A DNA stretch of 64,000 bases, from IMG/VR virus record IMGVR_UViG_3300027782_000025, positions 210,626-274,625 of that record, one strand, 5' to 3'. This DNA is from a virus. The notes beneath the pieces are model-generated. The model saw only the letters and a program-made list of their open reading frames with translations, was not told where the DNA came from and ran no database searches. Each line of letters begins with the position of its first letter. Position 1 is the stretch's first letter. The position numbers and the translations under genes are program-made. This document shows, in pieces, positions 8,137 to 15,860 of the stretch.

Positions 8137-9066
8137 ATGAACTACATTTTAGGGTCAGGCATAGTTGGTCTAACTGCTCGACACATCCTAGGAGCTGATT
8201 GGCAAGTAGTTCCATTTTATAAAAGCAGATTTTTTTCGAGCAATCCACCATTAGATGATAACTTCTTGTGTAGACATGAGCGGTTGGACTATATTATTGA
8301 TAAATTATTGCCAGGTAAAATAGTTAATTCTATATTTTATAAAAGATCTTGGTCGATGAATGGCATATTATCAACGAACGGCGATAAGATAGTTATTAAT
8401 GATTGGCTCGACAAAGTTTATGGCAATGATGTGCCAGGACAAAGTTTACCTTACTATTTGCAAAAAGACATATTTCAGATTTATAATAATGTCAGGATCA
8501 GCGAAATTTACAAGGCACTGTTAGACTTATACTTACCGGTCCTAAAACAGAACGCTACTGCCGGCTTGCCGACTTCAATCAGAGATGGATACATATATTT
8601 TGGCGAAGAAAGAAAGCCATATGATAATATAATTAGCACAATCCCAGCCGATGTTTTATATAACCTTACTGGACGTACAAGTTTATTAAAATCTAAGGAT
8701 ATGCATTATGTGCATTTGTTTACCGAGGAATTAGATTTTGAAGGCGCTAATCAAATGATGGTCGCTGATAGAGATATCGAATTTTTTAAAGTATCGAACA
8801 TAGCTCCAAGTCGATATTTGTTTTATTTTTTAAAAGACATGTTACACCCTGGCATATATATGCAAAATTTTCTTAAGAAATTCGAAATTATAGACGGTAC
8901 TATGGTTAAACAGGCTTTAACACTAGGAAATACGATAGATATAAGCGTATTCAAGAAAGAGAATATACATCCGATAGGTAGCTATGCTATATGGGACCCT
9001 TGCTTGGATGTTGCGAGCTGTTTTTTAAGATTATTAAATACCCTTGACACCGGATTTAAAAAATGA
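8137..9066 (+). CDS. Flavoprotein-like oxidoreductase/mutase (amine-oxidase or UDP-galactopyranose mutase type fold)
   Basis: A 309-residue protein starting with a Rossmann dinucleotide loop (ILGSGIVGLTARHIL, residues 4-18). The middle has YDNIISTIPADVLYNL, which resembles the 'D-x-V-I-x-T-x-P' strand of amine-oxidase, protoporphyrinogen-oxidase and UDP-galactopyranose-mutase flavoproteins. The C-terminus (PIGSYAIWDP) resembles the 'GRYA-W' segment of the same fold. It overlaps kdsB by four bases (ATGA), so a nucleotide-sugar function such as a mutase is the favoured inference. It is shorter than typical mutases (about 370-400 residues) and its substrate is unknown. Confidence 0.55.
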   Translation: MNYILGSGIVGLTARHILGADWQVVPFYKSRFFSSNPPLDDNFLCRHERLDYIIDKLLPGKIVNSIFYKRSWSMNGILSTNGDKIVINDWLDKVYGNDVPGQSLPYYLQKDIFQIYNNVRISEIYKALLDLYLPVLKQNATAGLPTSIRDGYIYFGEERKPYDNIISTIPADVLYNLTGRTSLLKSKDMHYVHLFTEELDFEGANQMMVADRDIEFFKVSNIAPSRYLFYFLKDMLHPGIYMQNFLKKFEIIDGTMVKQALTLGNTIDISVFKKENIHPIGSYAIWDPCLDVASCFLRLLNTLDTGFKK

Positions 9067-9779
9067 TTAAATCGAATGCTATAATAATTCCAGCAAGATT
9101 AAAATCGACTAGGCTCAAGAAAAAATTACTTATCGAAGTTAAAGGCAAACCAATTATCCAATACACTATTGAGAATGCTCTAGCGAGTAAGAAGAAAAAT
9201 CGTATTATTGTAGCGACAGAGGATTTAGATATTAAAAGATTCGTCGATAGTCTCGGATATGATGTCGACTGTGTTCGGACACCCCAATTTAATAACGGCA
9301 CGGAACGAGTGCGACACATATCAAAAGAATTACTTAATGGTTATGCTAGAGTGGTAAATCTTCAAGCTGATGAGCCATTGTTTAACGCAGATAGTATCGA
9401 CGCCGTGTTTGGTGAAATAAGCAATGACATTGTCTTGACTAGCGCATACTCCTTTATTAAGAGTGAAGCTGAATATAATGATCCGAATACCGTAAAAGTG
9501 GTATTAAACGTATTCGACATGGCGCTATATTTTAGTAGATCATCAATACCACACGGTGGTTTTACTTCAGCATGCAAACATATCGGCATATATGGTTACA
9601 AGAGAGACGTACTTGCTGATTTACCAACCAGTAGCAATTATCAAAAATCAGAAAATCTTGAACAATTGTCTTGGTTAGAGAACGGCTACGCTATAAAAAT
9701 GGTTAGAATCAATTATGAGACAATAGGTATTGACACGCCAGAAAATATCGAAGCTTTTAAGGCTACTCTTGAGAAGTAA
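9063..9779 (+). CDS. kdsB: 3-deoxy-manno-octulosonate cytidylyltransferase (CMP-Kdo synthetase)
   Basis: A 238-residue protein of the usual KdsB length. It shows IIPARLKSTRL near the N-terminus (CTP-binding loop), NLQADEPL (about 99-106, the family's NxQGDEP), YFSRSSIP, KHIGIYGYK, the NLEQLSWLENG helix and GIDTPENIE at the end. KdsB couples Kdo to CMP, making the activated sugar for lipopolysaccharide core or capsule. In the family motif the Gly of QGDEP is Ala here. No other Kdo gene is seen nearby, so the phage may use host Kdo or a related 3-deoxy sugar acid. It is coupled to the flavoprotein gene upstream and converges on a gene on the other strand (17-base overlap of 3' ends). Confidence 0.88.
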   Translation: MIKSNAIIIPARLKSTRLKKKLLIEVKGKPIIQYTIENALASKKKNRIIVATEDLDIKRFVDSLGYDVDCVRTPQFNNGTERVRHISKELLNGYARVVNLQADEPLFNADSIDAVFGEISNDIVLTSAYSFIKSEAEYNDPNTVKVVLNVFDMALYFSRSSIPHGGFTSACKHIGIYGYKRDVLADLPTSSNYQKSENLEQLSWLENGYAIKMVRINYETIGIDTPENIEAFKATLEK

Positions 9780-10173
9780 GCGTATCGCTGTCCGACGGCA
9801 TACTTTCAAGATAATAAGCAAATTCATCCTTATTTTCGACCTTGCGAAGATATTCAAACTCGCCCTTCCTTCTTAGATAATTTCCGAACCTCATAATCAT
9901 CGTCGAAAATGTTTTGAATCTAGAAGGAATATATTGCGAAAGATCGGTTTTTGATAATCTGCAATTATTATCTTTAAATAATTTATAAATGAAATCATTA
10001 TCGACATCTTTTTCTTTTTTCTTGTCTTCAACAGCGCCGGCTAAATCTTTAATGTCTTGAATTGTGTCCTTTAGGATTTCGCCGGCTTTACCGGTTAGAT
10101 GTAAAGCATTTTCTGTCGCTAATTCATCTATATTAATATTTAGATCAATGTCGATGATAGTGTACTTAGTCAT
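9763..10173 (-). CDS. Hypothetical small charged protein
   Basis: A 136-residue protein on the minus strand. This stretch has no gene on the other strand, and an AAAGGA site precedes the ATG, so it is likely real. The N-terminal half has a beta-like start (YTIIDIDLNINI) and a long Lys/Asp-rich helix. The C-terminal half (LSKTDLSQYIPSRFKTFSTMIMRFGNY, quoted in part) could form a small helical DNA-binding unit, but no defined helix-turn-helix can be called. It is divergent from the gene at 10185, with only 11 bases between the two starts. Function unknown. Confidence 0.55.
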   Translation of the reverse strand: MTKYTIIDIDLNINIDELATENALHLTGKAGEILKDTIQDIKDLAGAVEDKKKEKDVDNDFIYKLFKDNNCRLSKTDLSQYIPSRFKTFSTMIMRFGNYLRRKGEFEYLRKVENKDEFAYYLESMPSDSDTLTSQE

Positions 10174-10184
10174 GGAGGTCCTTT
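10174..10184. promoter_or_regulatory. Back-to-back ribosome binding sites of divergent genes
   Basis: Only 11 bases separate the ATG of the minus-strand gene (ending at 10173) and the ATG of the plus-strand gene (10185). The stretch reads GAGGTCCTTT-like on the plus strand, giving GGAGG for the right-hand gene. Its complement gives AAAGGA for the left-hand gene. The two transcripts must therefore begin inside each other's coding region and be complementary at their 5' ends. Confidence 0.6.
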
Positions 10185-10985
10185 ATGAAATGTTTTTTAT
10201 GTACCAGCGATGCTTTCGATAATTCTCAATTAACAATACAGATGGAAGACGGCAAGAAAGTCGATATCTATCTATGCGAAGTACATTCTGAATCCTCTAT
10301 TAAACAGCTTAAGGAAGCCTATGTCCAAAAGAAAGTAGATTTAGATAATTTAATAAAACAAGCCAAAGAGCTAGGATATAGTATAGATCTGGACAGTCTC
10401 TTGAATCCATCTAGCAGATCTATCCTGACGGCCACGGAGATACACGTAGCACCAGAAGTTTTACAGATTCCTATTAAACCGGCTACCCAGCCTGCTAAAG
10501 TACAAATTAGGCAAGAAATAATAACGGAAGACGACGAAAACATGATTCCGACCGAAATTATAGACAAAAAGGTAATGCGGTCAGTCGGTGGTAATACTGA
10601 AATGGGTAATGTGTCGGCGCATCAATCTTATGATTTTAATAGTCTCGGAGACAAGCTGCCAGAAAACGCTAGAATTGGTAAAGTAAAAATGGCTATGGTC
10701 GAAGGGCGCGGTGGCCAGCCCATCGCCATACCACAGAAGCGGGTTGATGGGCTTGGCGAAACGCATATCATGATAAATAAAGCAGAAAACGATGATAAGT
10801 TACAAGCACGATTTAAAAAGATGGCTCAGGAGAGCAAATCAGATAAATTCGCTAACTTCTCCCAGAATGGATATGCAGACACGACTAGACCTTGTCCGAT
10901 TTGCAGGGGCAGTGGGTTGGTTAGGAACGGTAAAAATGAATCAAGTTGTCCAAAATGCGCTGGCGGTGGTATGATATCTATCTAA
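10185..10985 (+). CDS. Two-zinc-site protein with a DnaJ-like CxxCxGxG ribbon
   Basis: A 266-residue protein with a zinc site at each end. The N-terminus has CFLC (residues 3-6) and CEVH about 25 residues later. The C-terminus has CPICRGSG...CPKCAGGG, the CxxCxGxG pair seen in DnaJ zinc domains but present only once. Between them lies a helical segment (about 40-75) and a long, low-complexity central part. DnaJ central ribbons bind unfolded chains. There is no J-domain here, so chaperone action is only a possibility. A GGAGG site supports the start. Its 3' end overlaps that of the minus-strand gene at 10978-11199 by eight bases. Confidence 0.6.
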   Translation: MKCFLCTSDAFDNSQLTIQMEDGKKVDIYLCEVHSESSIKQLKEAYVQKKVDLDNLIKQAKELGYSIDLDSLLNPSSRSILTATEIHVAPEVLQIPIKPATQPAKVQIRQEIITEDDENMIPTEIIDKKVMRSVGGNTEMGNVSAHQSYDFNSLGDKLPENARIGKVKMAMVEGRGGQPIAIPQKRVDGLGETHIMINKAENDDKLQARFKKMAQESKSDKFANFSQNGYADTTRPCPICRGSGLVRNGKNESSCPKCAGGGMISI

Positions 10986-11199
10986 TAGTATAAGGTCTAT
11001 TACCCATACCAAAGAATTGGCGGTGTCTTTCACTTACTGGCACCCCTGTTGAATATGAAGTATCACCCTTCTGACTATTTCCCATATCAAAACCAGACGA
11101 AGGATTAAACCCTGAAGGCTGTCGCCCAGAATTAAAATAATTCTCGCTGTTTAAGACTTCACGCATTTTTTGCCCTAGAAAGCCTTCATTCAAATTCAT
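10978..11199 (-). CDS. Small hypothetical protein, Gly/Ser/Asn-rich
   Basis: A 73-residue protein on the minus strand with AAAGGA upstream of its ATG. After a short helix (GQKMREVLN) the chain is rich in Ser, Gly, Asn and Pro and is probably disordered. It overlaps the preceding minus-strand gene by 14 bases, so the two form a two-gene operon. No motif or family is recognised. Confidence 0.5.
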   Translation of the reverse strand: MNLNEGFLGQKMREVLNSENYFNSGRQPSGFNPSSGFDMGNSQKGDTSYSTGVPVSERHRQFFGMGNRPYTIR

Positions 11200-11704
11200 C
11201 GTGTATATCCTTTACATTTTTCTTGTTAAGGTCGGTCTTGATGATGTCGAATTCAGAAGCTTGTTCTGGCTGCGATACCTCTTTAATACCATCCATATCA
11301 GAATTTAATCCTGAGTCCTGCTCTGCCCAAGCATCGCGACCATCTCTTAACTCTTCTAATAATTTGTCTGCTAGATCTAGAGCTTTTGCGATTTCAGAGG
11401 AATCAATAGCTTGGGCTGTAAGCTCTTTTTCCATAGCGCTATTAAATGTAGTTGATCCAAAATTCTTATAACTATGCGCCTTATTAAAAGCCTGCAATAT
11501 GGGCCCTATATAAATTAATTTAGCGTTAAACAATTTGTCTCGATATTTGGAATAAATATCATTATGAATAAATTCTAAGCCATTTACACGCTCTAGATCA
11601 TTAAGATCATCTTTATCATGACCTTTGAGGCCTAATTGGGCATCTTGATTCAGGTAAATATCAAGTGCTTCTAAAAAAGTCTTTTGTTTCTTATTAAGGC
11701 TCAT
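11186..11704 (-). CDS. Hypothetical helical acidic protein
   Basis: A 172-residue protein on the minus strand. Two ATGs lie two codons apart. The second (at 11704) is chosen because GAGGA sits at normal distance from it and touches the first. The protein is mostly helical and polar, with an acidic C-terminal half (KEVSQPEQASEFDIIKTDL) and no Cys or membrane segment. It is followed by the 73-residue gene, with overlap. It is divergent from the gene at 11735, so the short AT-rich gap between them probably holds promoters for both directions, although no clear -35/-10 pair stands out. Confidence 0.55.
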   Translation of the reverse strand: MSLNKKQKTFLEALDIYLNQDAQLGLKGHDKDDLNDLERVNGLEFIHNDIYSKYRDKLFNAKLIYIGPILQAFNKAHSYKNFGSTTFNSAMEKELTAQAIDSSEIAKALDLADKLLEELRDGRDAWAEQDSGLNSDMDGIKEVSQPEQASEFDIIKTDLNKKNVKDIHDEFE

Positions 11705-11734
11705 ATTCATTCCTCACTTAAATTTTAAATTTGA

Positions 11735-12076
11735 TTGTCATATATTGGTATTTATCTGATGGAAAACGAAGAAAGAATTAGCAGATTCGATCAGGTTACT
11801 ATTAATACTACCCGTAGAGTAAGTTATCTATCTGCACCTGAGGGTCAACAGCTTAATCCGAATGGTATGTGGATGGTAGCTGCAGCTATAGGAAATGAAT
11901 TATTATTAACTAAAGAATCAATAGTAATACGGATACCTGCGGCAGATGTTAAGAAAGTATTAGATTATCATAGGACATTTACAAACATCTTAGACTCTTT
12001 AGGAAAGTTTAACAATTATGAAAGCAGAAAAGAAAGACCCACCGAAGACCCTCCAAGACCTGATGAAGAGGATTGA
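11735..12076 (+). CDS. Hypothetical protein upstream of recA
   Basis: A 113-residue protein if the TTG at 11735 is used, or 105 residues from the ATG at 11759. Neither start has a clear ribosome site. It has a strand-rich core (GMWMVAAAIGNELLLTKESIVIRI) and a charged Pro-rich C-terminal tail (RPTEDPPRPDEED). The tail is encoded in the 59 bases that overlap the start of recA in another frame. That overlap is long for this genome, so the tail may be constrained by the recA reading frame. The close coupling suggests expression with recA. Function unknown. Confidence 0.5.
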   Translation: MSYIGIYLMENEERISRFDQVTINTTRRVSYLSAPEGQQLNPNGMWMVAAAIGNELLLTKESIVIRIPAADVKKVLDYHRTFTNILDSLGKFNNYESRKERPTEDPPRPDEED

Positions 12077-13130
12077 TAAGGACTTCGGCCCAGGGACAAT
12101 CATGCGTGGCAGAAGCAGCATAGTTAATGTTAGCATAGTCCCGACTGGAATCCCCTCTATCGACAAGGCATTAGGAGCTGGTGGTGTGCCTATCGGCCGT
12201 ACTTTGGAAATATTCGGGCCAGAAAGTAGCGGAAAGACAACTACATGCCTACACATCGCCTCTGCATTCCAGAAGCATTATTTCAAGGGTAAGGAACGTG
12301 ATGGTGTTGTAGCATATATCGATGCTGAACATGCCCTAGATATAGAATGGGCGAGAAGATTAGGAGTCAATACGGAAACACTTTGTATTTCTCAACCAGA
12401 TAGTGGTGAAGATGCGTTTCGACTTATAGAAGTGTTGGTAGAGTCTGGCCAAGTTGATCTAGTCGTGGTTGATTCCGTGGCTGCACTTATACCTAAGGCT
12501 ATATTAGAAGAGGATATCGGTAAAGCCACCATGGGTGCTCTAGCCCAACTCATGTCTAAAGCATTAAGCAAATTAAAGGGCAAATGCAATAATAGCGGCA
12601 CCACTTTAGTATTCGTTAATCAGCTTAGAGAGAAGGTCGGTATGGTTTTTGGAAACCCAGAAGTGACACCTGGCGGCCGTGCACTTAAATATTATGCTTC
12701 GGTGAGAGCAGAAATCAAACGCAGCACCGCTATAAAATCTTCTGATGACACTGTTATCGGACATCACACTACTATGAAAATAGTTAAAAACAAAGTCGCA
12801 GCTCCTTTTAGAGTCGCTGAGTTCGACATATTCTATGGCACAAAATCATACCCGATTGCAGGTATTGATGCAGTTTCGTCCCTTTTAGATGTCGGCCTTG
12901 ATGTCGGCGTTATATCTAAGAGCGGATCATTCTTTAATTATGATGGTAAAAGTTTGGGCAATGGTGCTCAAAACGCTTCTAAAGCCTTAAGGAATGATGA
13001 CGTTCTGTTTAAAAAGATAAAAGATGAAATATACTTAAAGGCCTTCGGCCCTGATTTCGGCCAAGTAAAGGTCGATGATGATTTAGAAGACAAATACCTT
13101 GATGATGAGGAAGACCCAAATGGCAAATAG
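12018..13130 (+). CDS. recA: RecA recombinase
   Basis: A 370-residue RecA with bacterial rather than T4 UvsX character. Walker A is GPESSGKT (67-74), Walker B is VDLVVVDS (146-153), and the L2 region and following strand read NQLREKVGMVFGNP...TPGGRALKYYASVR (201-230). The C-terminal tail is acidic (DDLEDKYLDDEED), as in bacterial RecA, where it tempers DNA binding. It forms filaments on single-stranded DNA and drives strand exchange; in phages it supports recombination-dependent replication and repair. AGGAAAG precedes the ATG. The UvsY-like and gp32-like genes about 5 kb downstream would be its partners. Confidence 0.95.
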   Translation: MKAEKKDPPKTLQDLMKRIDKDFGPGTIMRGRSSIVNVSIVPTGIPSIDKALGAGGVPIGRTLEIFGPESSGKTTTCLHIASAFQKHYFKGKERDGVVAYIDAEHALDIEWARRLGVNTETLCISQPDSGEDAFRLIEVLVESGQVDLVVVDSVAALIPKAILEEDIGKATMGALAQLMSKALSKLKGKCNNSGTTLVFVNQLREKVGMVFGNPEVTPGGRALKYYASVRAEIKRSTAIKSSDDTVIGHHTTMKIVKNKVAAPFRVAEFDIFYGTKSYPIAGIDAVSSLLDVGLDVGVISKSGSFFNYDGKSLGNGAQNASKALRNDDVLFKKIKDEIYLKAFGPDFGQVKVDDDLEDKYLDDEEDPNGK

Positions 13131-13452
13131 TCCAAAGTATGATGTAAATGACATAGTTTATTTTAAAGCCTCTGCTGCTAGAGGCTTTATAGAACCGGTA
13201 AAAATAGGTATCGTTGCAAAAATCGATACTACTTGGGTGTATGGTCTAAAATATAAGACCGCTGAGCCTAGCGCGCCTAGAGTTTTTGGCGACAGAATAA
13301 ACTTCGGAAACCTTGGGGCCCAACAGGTATACTACACTGAGGACGAATTCCAAACGTATTGTGAAGCTTTAGGGGTCGCTGAAAAATACTTGACTGGCCA
13401 ATTAACAGCGATTCAAACACTTATCGCCGCAAGTTGCGGAGTCACGGGCTGA
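13120..13452 (+). CDS. Hypothetical small protein between recA and helicase
   Basis: A 110-residue protein. The ATG at 13120 follows GAGGAAG and overlaps the recA 3' end by 11 bases. The chain is beta-rich (YDVNDIVYFKASAARGFIEPVKIGIVAKI) and looks like a small barrel, somewhat like phage proteins with KOW/SH3-type folds, followed by a helix (EFQTYCEALGVAEKYL). No exact family can be named. Its place between recA and the helicase suggests a replication or recombination accessory role. Confidence 0.55.
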   Translation: MANSPKYDVNDIVYFKASAARGFIEPVKIGIVAKIDTTWVYGLKYKTAEPSAPRVFGDRINFGNLGAQQVYYTEDEFQTYCEALGVAEKYLTGQLTAIQTLIAASCGVTG

Positions 13453-13455
13453 TAA

Positions 13456-14796
13456 ATGACACAAATCGTTTCTTATGATGCTGGCAACATAAATGATAAT
13501 GAAGATGAAAAACCATTTGGAAAATACCAAGAAGAAGCGATAATTTCATTAGCTCTTGATCACCCAGAATTCTTCTCCAACGTCGGAAGATACCTTAAGC
13601 CAGACATGTTTGGTCGAACCGAATGCAAGTATGTTATGGCTGTTCTTCTTAATTATTACGAAAAATTTAACATTATCCCCACTAGGCCACTGCTTAGAGA
13701 TATAGTCGAAAAACAATTAACGTCTGATCAGCCTTTTGAGATAGTGTTCAAATTACTTGATAGGAAATCAGACCCCAGAGAAGTTCCGATCATCAAAGAC
13801 ACTTTAATGAAGTGGGCCAAAAATCGAGCATATGGTTTAATTTATAGCGAAGAAGCTATACAAGCTTATGAATCAGGTCGTTTTGAAGAATTAGAGAAAA
13901 TAGTCTCAGAGGCAAATAAGGTAACAGACATAGGTGAAGGTGGCTTTTGGCTGCTAGAACAGTTTGAAAAATTATTCCAATCAGACGCCATAGATCATAG
14001 AACTACGGGATTTCCGAGACTTGATCGAATCCTTAATAATGGCGGACCATCACCAAAAGAAGTGTTATGTTGGTTAGCGCCGACAAACACCGGTAAATCG
14101 ATATTGTTGGTTAATAATGCGATTTCATCTCTTAAAGGCGCTAATAATGATGGGACAAATGGTCAGGACGTACTCCTTGTTACCTTTGAGCTAGACACTA
14201 TTAAAACCGCTCTAAGATGCCTTTCGGCTACGACAGGTATACCTCAAGATCAAGTAGCTAATAATCAAGATTACATTAGAAGAGTCATTAACACTATCAA
14301 AGACACCTATAATAAAAAGCTATTAATATATGAATTTCCCCCTGACGAATGTAGCGTGGATCATATATATGCTTTAATAGATAATCTTAAACGAAAAGAA
14401 GGATGGCGACCAGACGTTGTTGTGGTTGATTATCTTGATTTAATGGTCAGTCGTAATGCAGCATATAACAAGGATGATTATACCAGACAGAAGCATATCG
14501 CTACTGAGCTACGTGGTTTAGCTAAAAACGAAAACGTATTAGTCTTTACTGCTACCCAAACCAATCGTAGCGGTGGGGAAGGGTCGGAACCAATCGATCT
14601 ATCAAAAACCGCCGAAAGCTATGGTAAGCAATTTGCACTTGACTATGTAATTAGTTTAAACCAATCTATCGAGGATAAGTTGGAAAAACCGCCTAGGATT
14701 AGGTTTTATGTCGCTAAAAATAGAAATGGTCCTAAAAATGAATTAATCACCTGTGAGATTAATTATGACACTATGGTAGTTAAGGAGATGGCCTGA
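13456..14796 (+). CDS. dnaB: Replicative DNA helicase, DnaB / T4 gp41-like
   Basis: A 446-residue RecA-fold hexameric helicase. An N-terminal helical domain (about 20-150) resembles DnaB-N. TTGFPRLDRILNNGG opens the ATPase domain, Walker A is APTNTGKS (208-215), Walker B is DVVVVDYLDL (320-329), and TATQTNRSG is the H3-like motif. It unwinds duplex DNA ahead of the polymerase. The Walker A form (xPTNTGKS) is closer to T4 gp41-type helicases than to bacterial DnaB. No primase gene is seen in this window. Its stop overlaps the start of the next gene. Confidence 0.88.
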   Translation: MTQIVSYDAGNINDNEDEKPFGKYQEEAIISLALDHPEFFSNVGRYLKPDMFGRTECKYVMAVLLNYYEKFNIIPTRPLLRDIVEKQLTSDQPFEIVFKLLDRKSDPREVPIIKDTLMKWAKNRAYGLIYSEEAIQAYESGRFEELEKIVSEANKVTDIGEGGFWLLEQFEKLFQSDAIDHRTTGFPRLDRILNNGGPSPKEVLCWLAPTNTGKSILLVNNAISSLKGANNDGTNGQDVLLVTFELDTIKTALRCLSATTGIPQDQVANNQDYIRRVINTIKDTYNKKLLIYEFPPDECSVDHIYALIDNLKRKEGWRPDVVVVDYLDLMVSRNAAYNKDDYTRQKHIATELRGLAKNENVLVFTATQTNRSGGEGSEPIDLSKTAESYGKQFALDYVISLNQSIEDKLEKPPRIRFYVAKNRNGPKNELITCEINYDTMVVKEMA

Positions 14797-15005
14797 TGAA
14801 GATGCGCATCATAATTGATGTCAATGTTTCGAAAACATTGGCGCAAACGATGGAAAGGAATGGCTTTAATGTTATTCCAGAGGGAACTGGGTTAGGGATA
14901 AGAATTCCAAATAGTCCTGCGATCACCAAGAGCAAAAGCAAAATAACGTTTACAGAGATTTTTACAGAGATTACAGATGAACCAAGTACAAAGGAGATAA
15001 GATGA
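14796..15005 (+). CDS. Small hypothetical protein
   Basis: A 69-residue protein with a good ribosome site (TAAGGAGA) and an ATGA-type overlap with both the helicase gene and the following gene. It begins with a strand (MRIIIDVNVSKTLAQTME) and ends in a Thr/Glu-rich tail. It is too short to assign. The tight coupling between helicase and co-chaperonin genes argues that it is expressed. Confidence 0.5.
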   Translation: MKMRIIIDVNVSKTLAQTMERNGFNVIPEGTGLGIRIPNSPAITKSKSKITFTEIFTEITDEPSTKEIR

Positions 15006-15439
15006 TACCGAAGACTGCTAAGCTAATAAAAGAAGAAACCGCATCAAACACCAAGGCCAACGTCGATGAGCCTAAAGTATGCTCAAAAGCCAAGAAATGC
15101 TGCGATAGCGAGCCAGAAAATTACCAAGAAATAGAAATACGTGAAATCAAATGCCTTAATGATTTCGTTGCTATATTGAGATTCGAAGAAGAATCGGTAA
15201 TCGAAATACCCGATCATCAACGTCTTAAAAATGAAGGTATGGTTATTGGCGTTGGGCCTGGTGTCCCTCCAACTATAAATGCACAAGTTATAATAGGCGA
15301 TGTTGTAGCTTTTATGCCGCGTAATATAATCACCGAGATTAAAGGTACAAAATACCCCTACGAAGGCAAGACTATTACCATCGTTTCAGAACGCAATATT
15401 ATTATGACATTAGATCCAATCATCCACAGGTTCGTATAA
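15002..15439 (+). CDS. GroES-like co-chaperonin
   Basis: A 145-residue protein whose last 95 residues match the GroES/T4 gp31 fold: LNDFVAILRF, then EGMVIGVGPGV, then VIIGDVVAFM, and finally TITIVSERNIIMTL. In bacteria and T4, GroES-type caps close the GroEL chamber; phages encode their own to help fold capsid proteins. The N-terminal 45 residues are an added Lys- and Cys-rich extension (KVCSKAKKCC) not normal for GroES. The mobile loop region is short. No GroEL gene is in the window, so the host chaperonin would be the partner. CAAAGGAG precedes the ATG. Confidence 0.75.
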   Translation: MIPKTAKLIKEETASNTKANVDEPKVCSKAKKCCDSEPENYQEIEIREIKCLNDFVAILRFEEESVIEIPDHQRLKNEGMVIGVGPGVPPTINAQVIIGDVVAFMPRNIITEIKGTKYPYEGKTITIVSERNIIMTLDPIIHRFV

Positions 15440-15846
15440 TGCCAGAATACATTTATAGATGCGTTCCATGTGAAGAAAAGCTAGCTGAAGATAATTCTAG
15501 TGTCGATGCTGATACGTATGATGCTCAAGTTCTTTTTGAGACAAGTCATAGCATGTCAGCTGCTGGTAAAGAATTATCTGAAGCCCTAAAATGTCCACGC
15601 TGCGGCGCATCAAGGGCAGAAAGGTTCTATGGTTATGATAATATCATATCATATGTCAGAGGCAATGGTTATTTAGATCGCGCTGGCGCTAGAAGAGACA
15701 TGCATAAGCATACATTAGTTAATAATGACCCATACGGTCATATGCGCCAGCCAGGAGAAGTCGAAGATTTAAAGATCAAGCTAGACCAAGCAGGAAAACA
15801 CGACCCGAAACCTAGGCATTTCGTAATGGGCGCAAAAACGACATAA
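15439..15846 (+). CDS. FmdB-like zinc-ribbon protein
   Basis: A 135-residue protein with the N-terminal pattern of the FmdB family of putative regulators: MPEYIYRCVPCE, then FETSHSMS, then CPRCGAS. The two CxxC pairs form a zinc ribbon (residues 8-11 and about 53-56). The family has no firm biochemical role. The C-terminal half is polar and unique. It overlaps the co-chaperonin stop by one base. Confidence 0.65.
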   Translation: MPEYIYRCVPCEEKLAEDNSSVDADTYDAQVLFETSHSMSAAGKELSEALKCPRCGASRAERFYGYDNIISYVRGNGYLDRAGARRDMHKHTLVNNDPYGHMRQPGEVEDLKIKLDQAGKHDPKPRHFVMGAKTT

Positions 15847-15860
15847 TGTATTGATTCATT

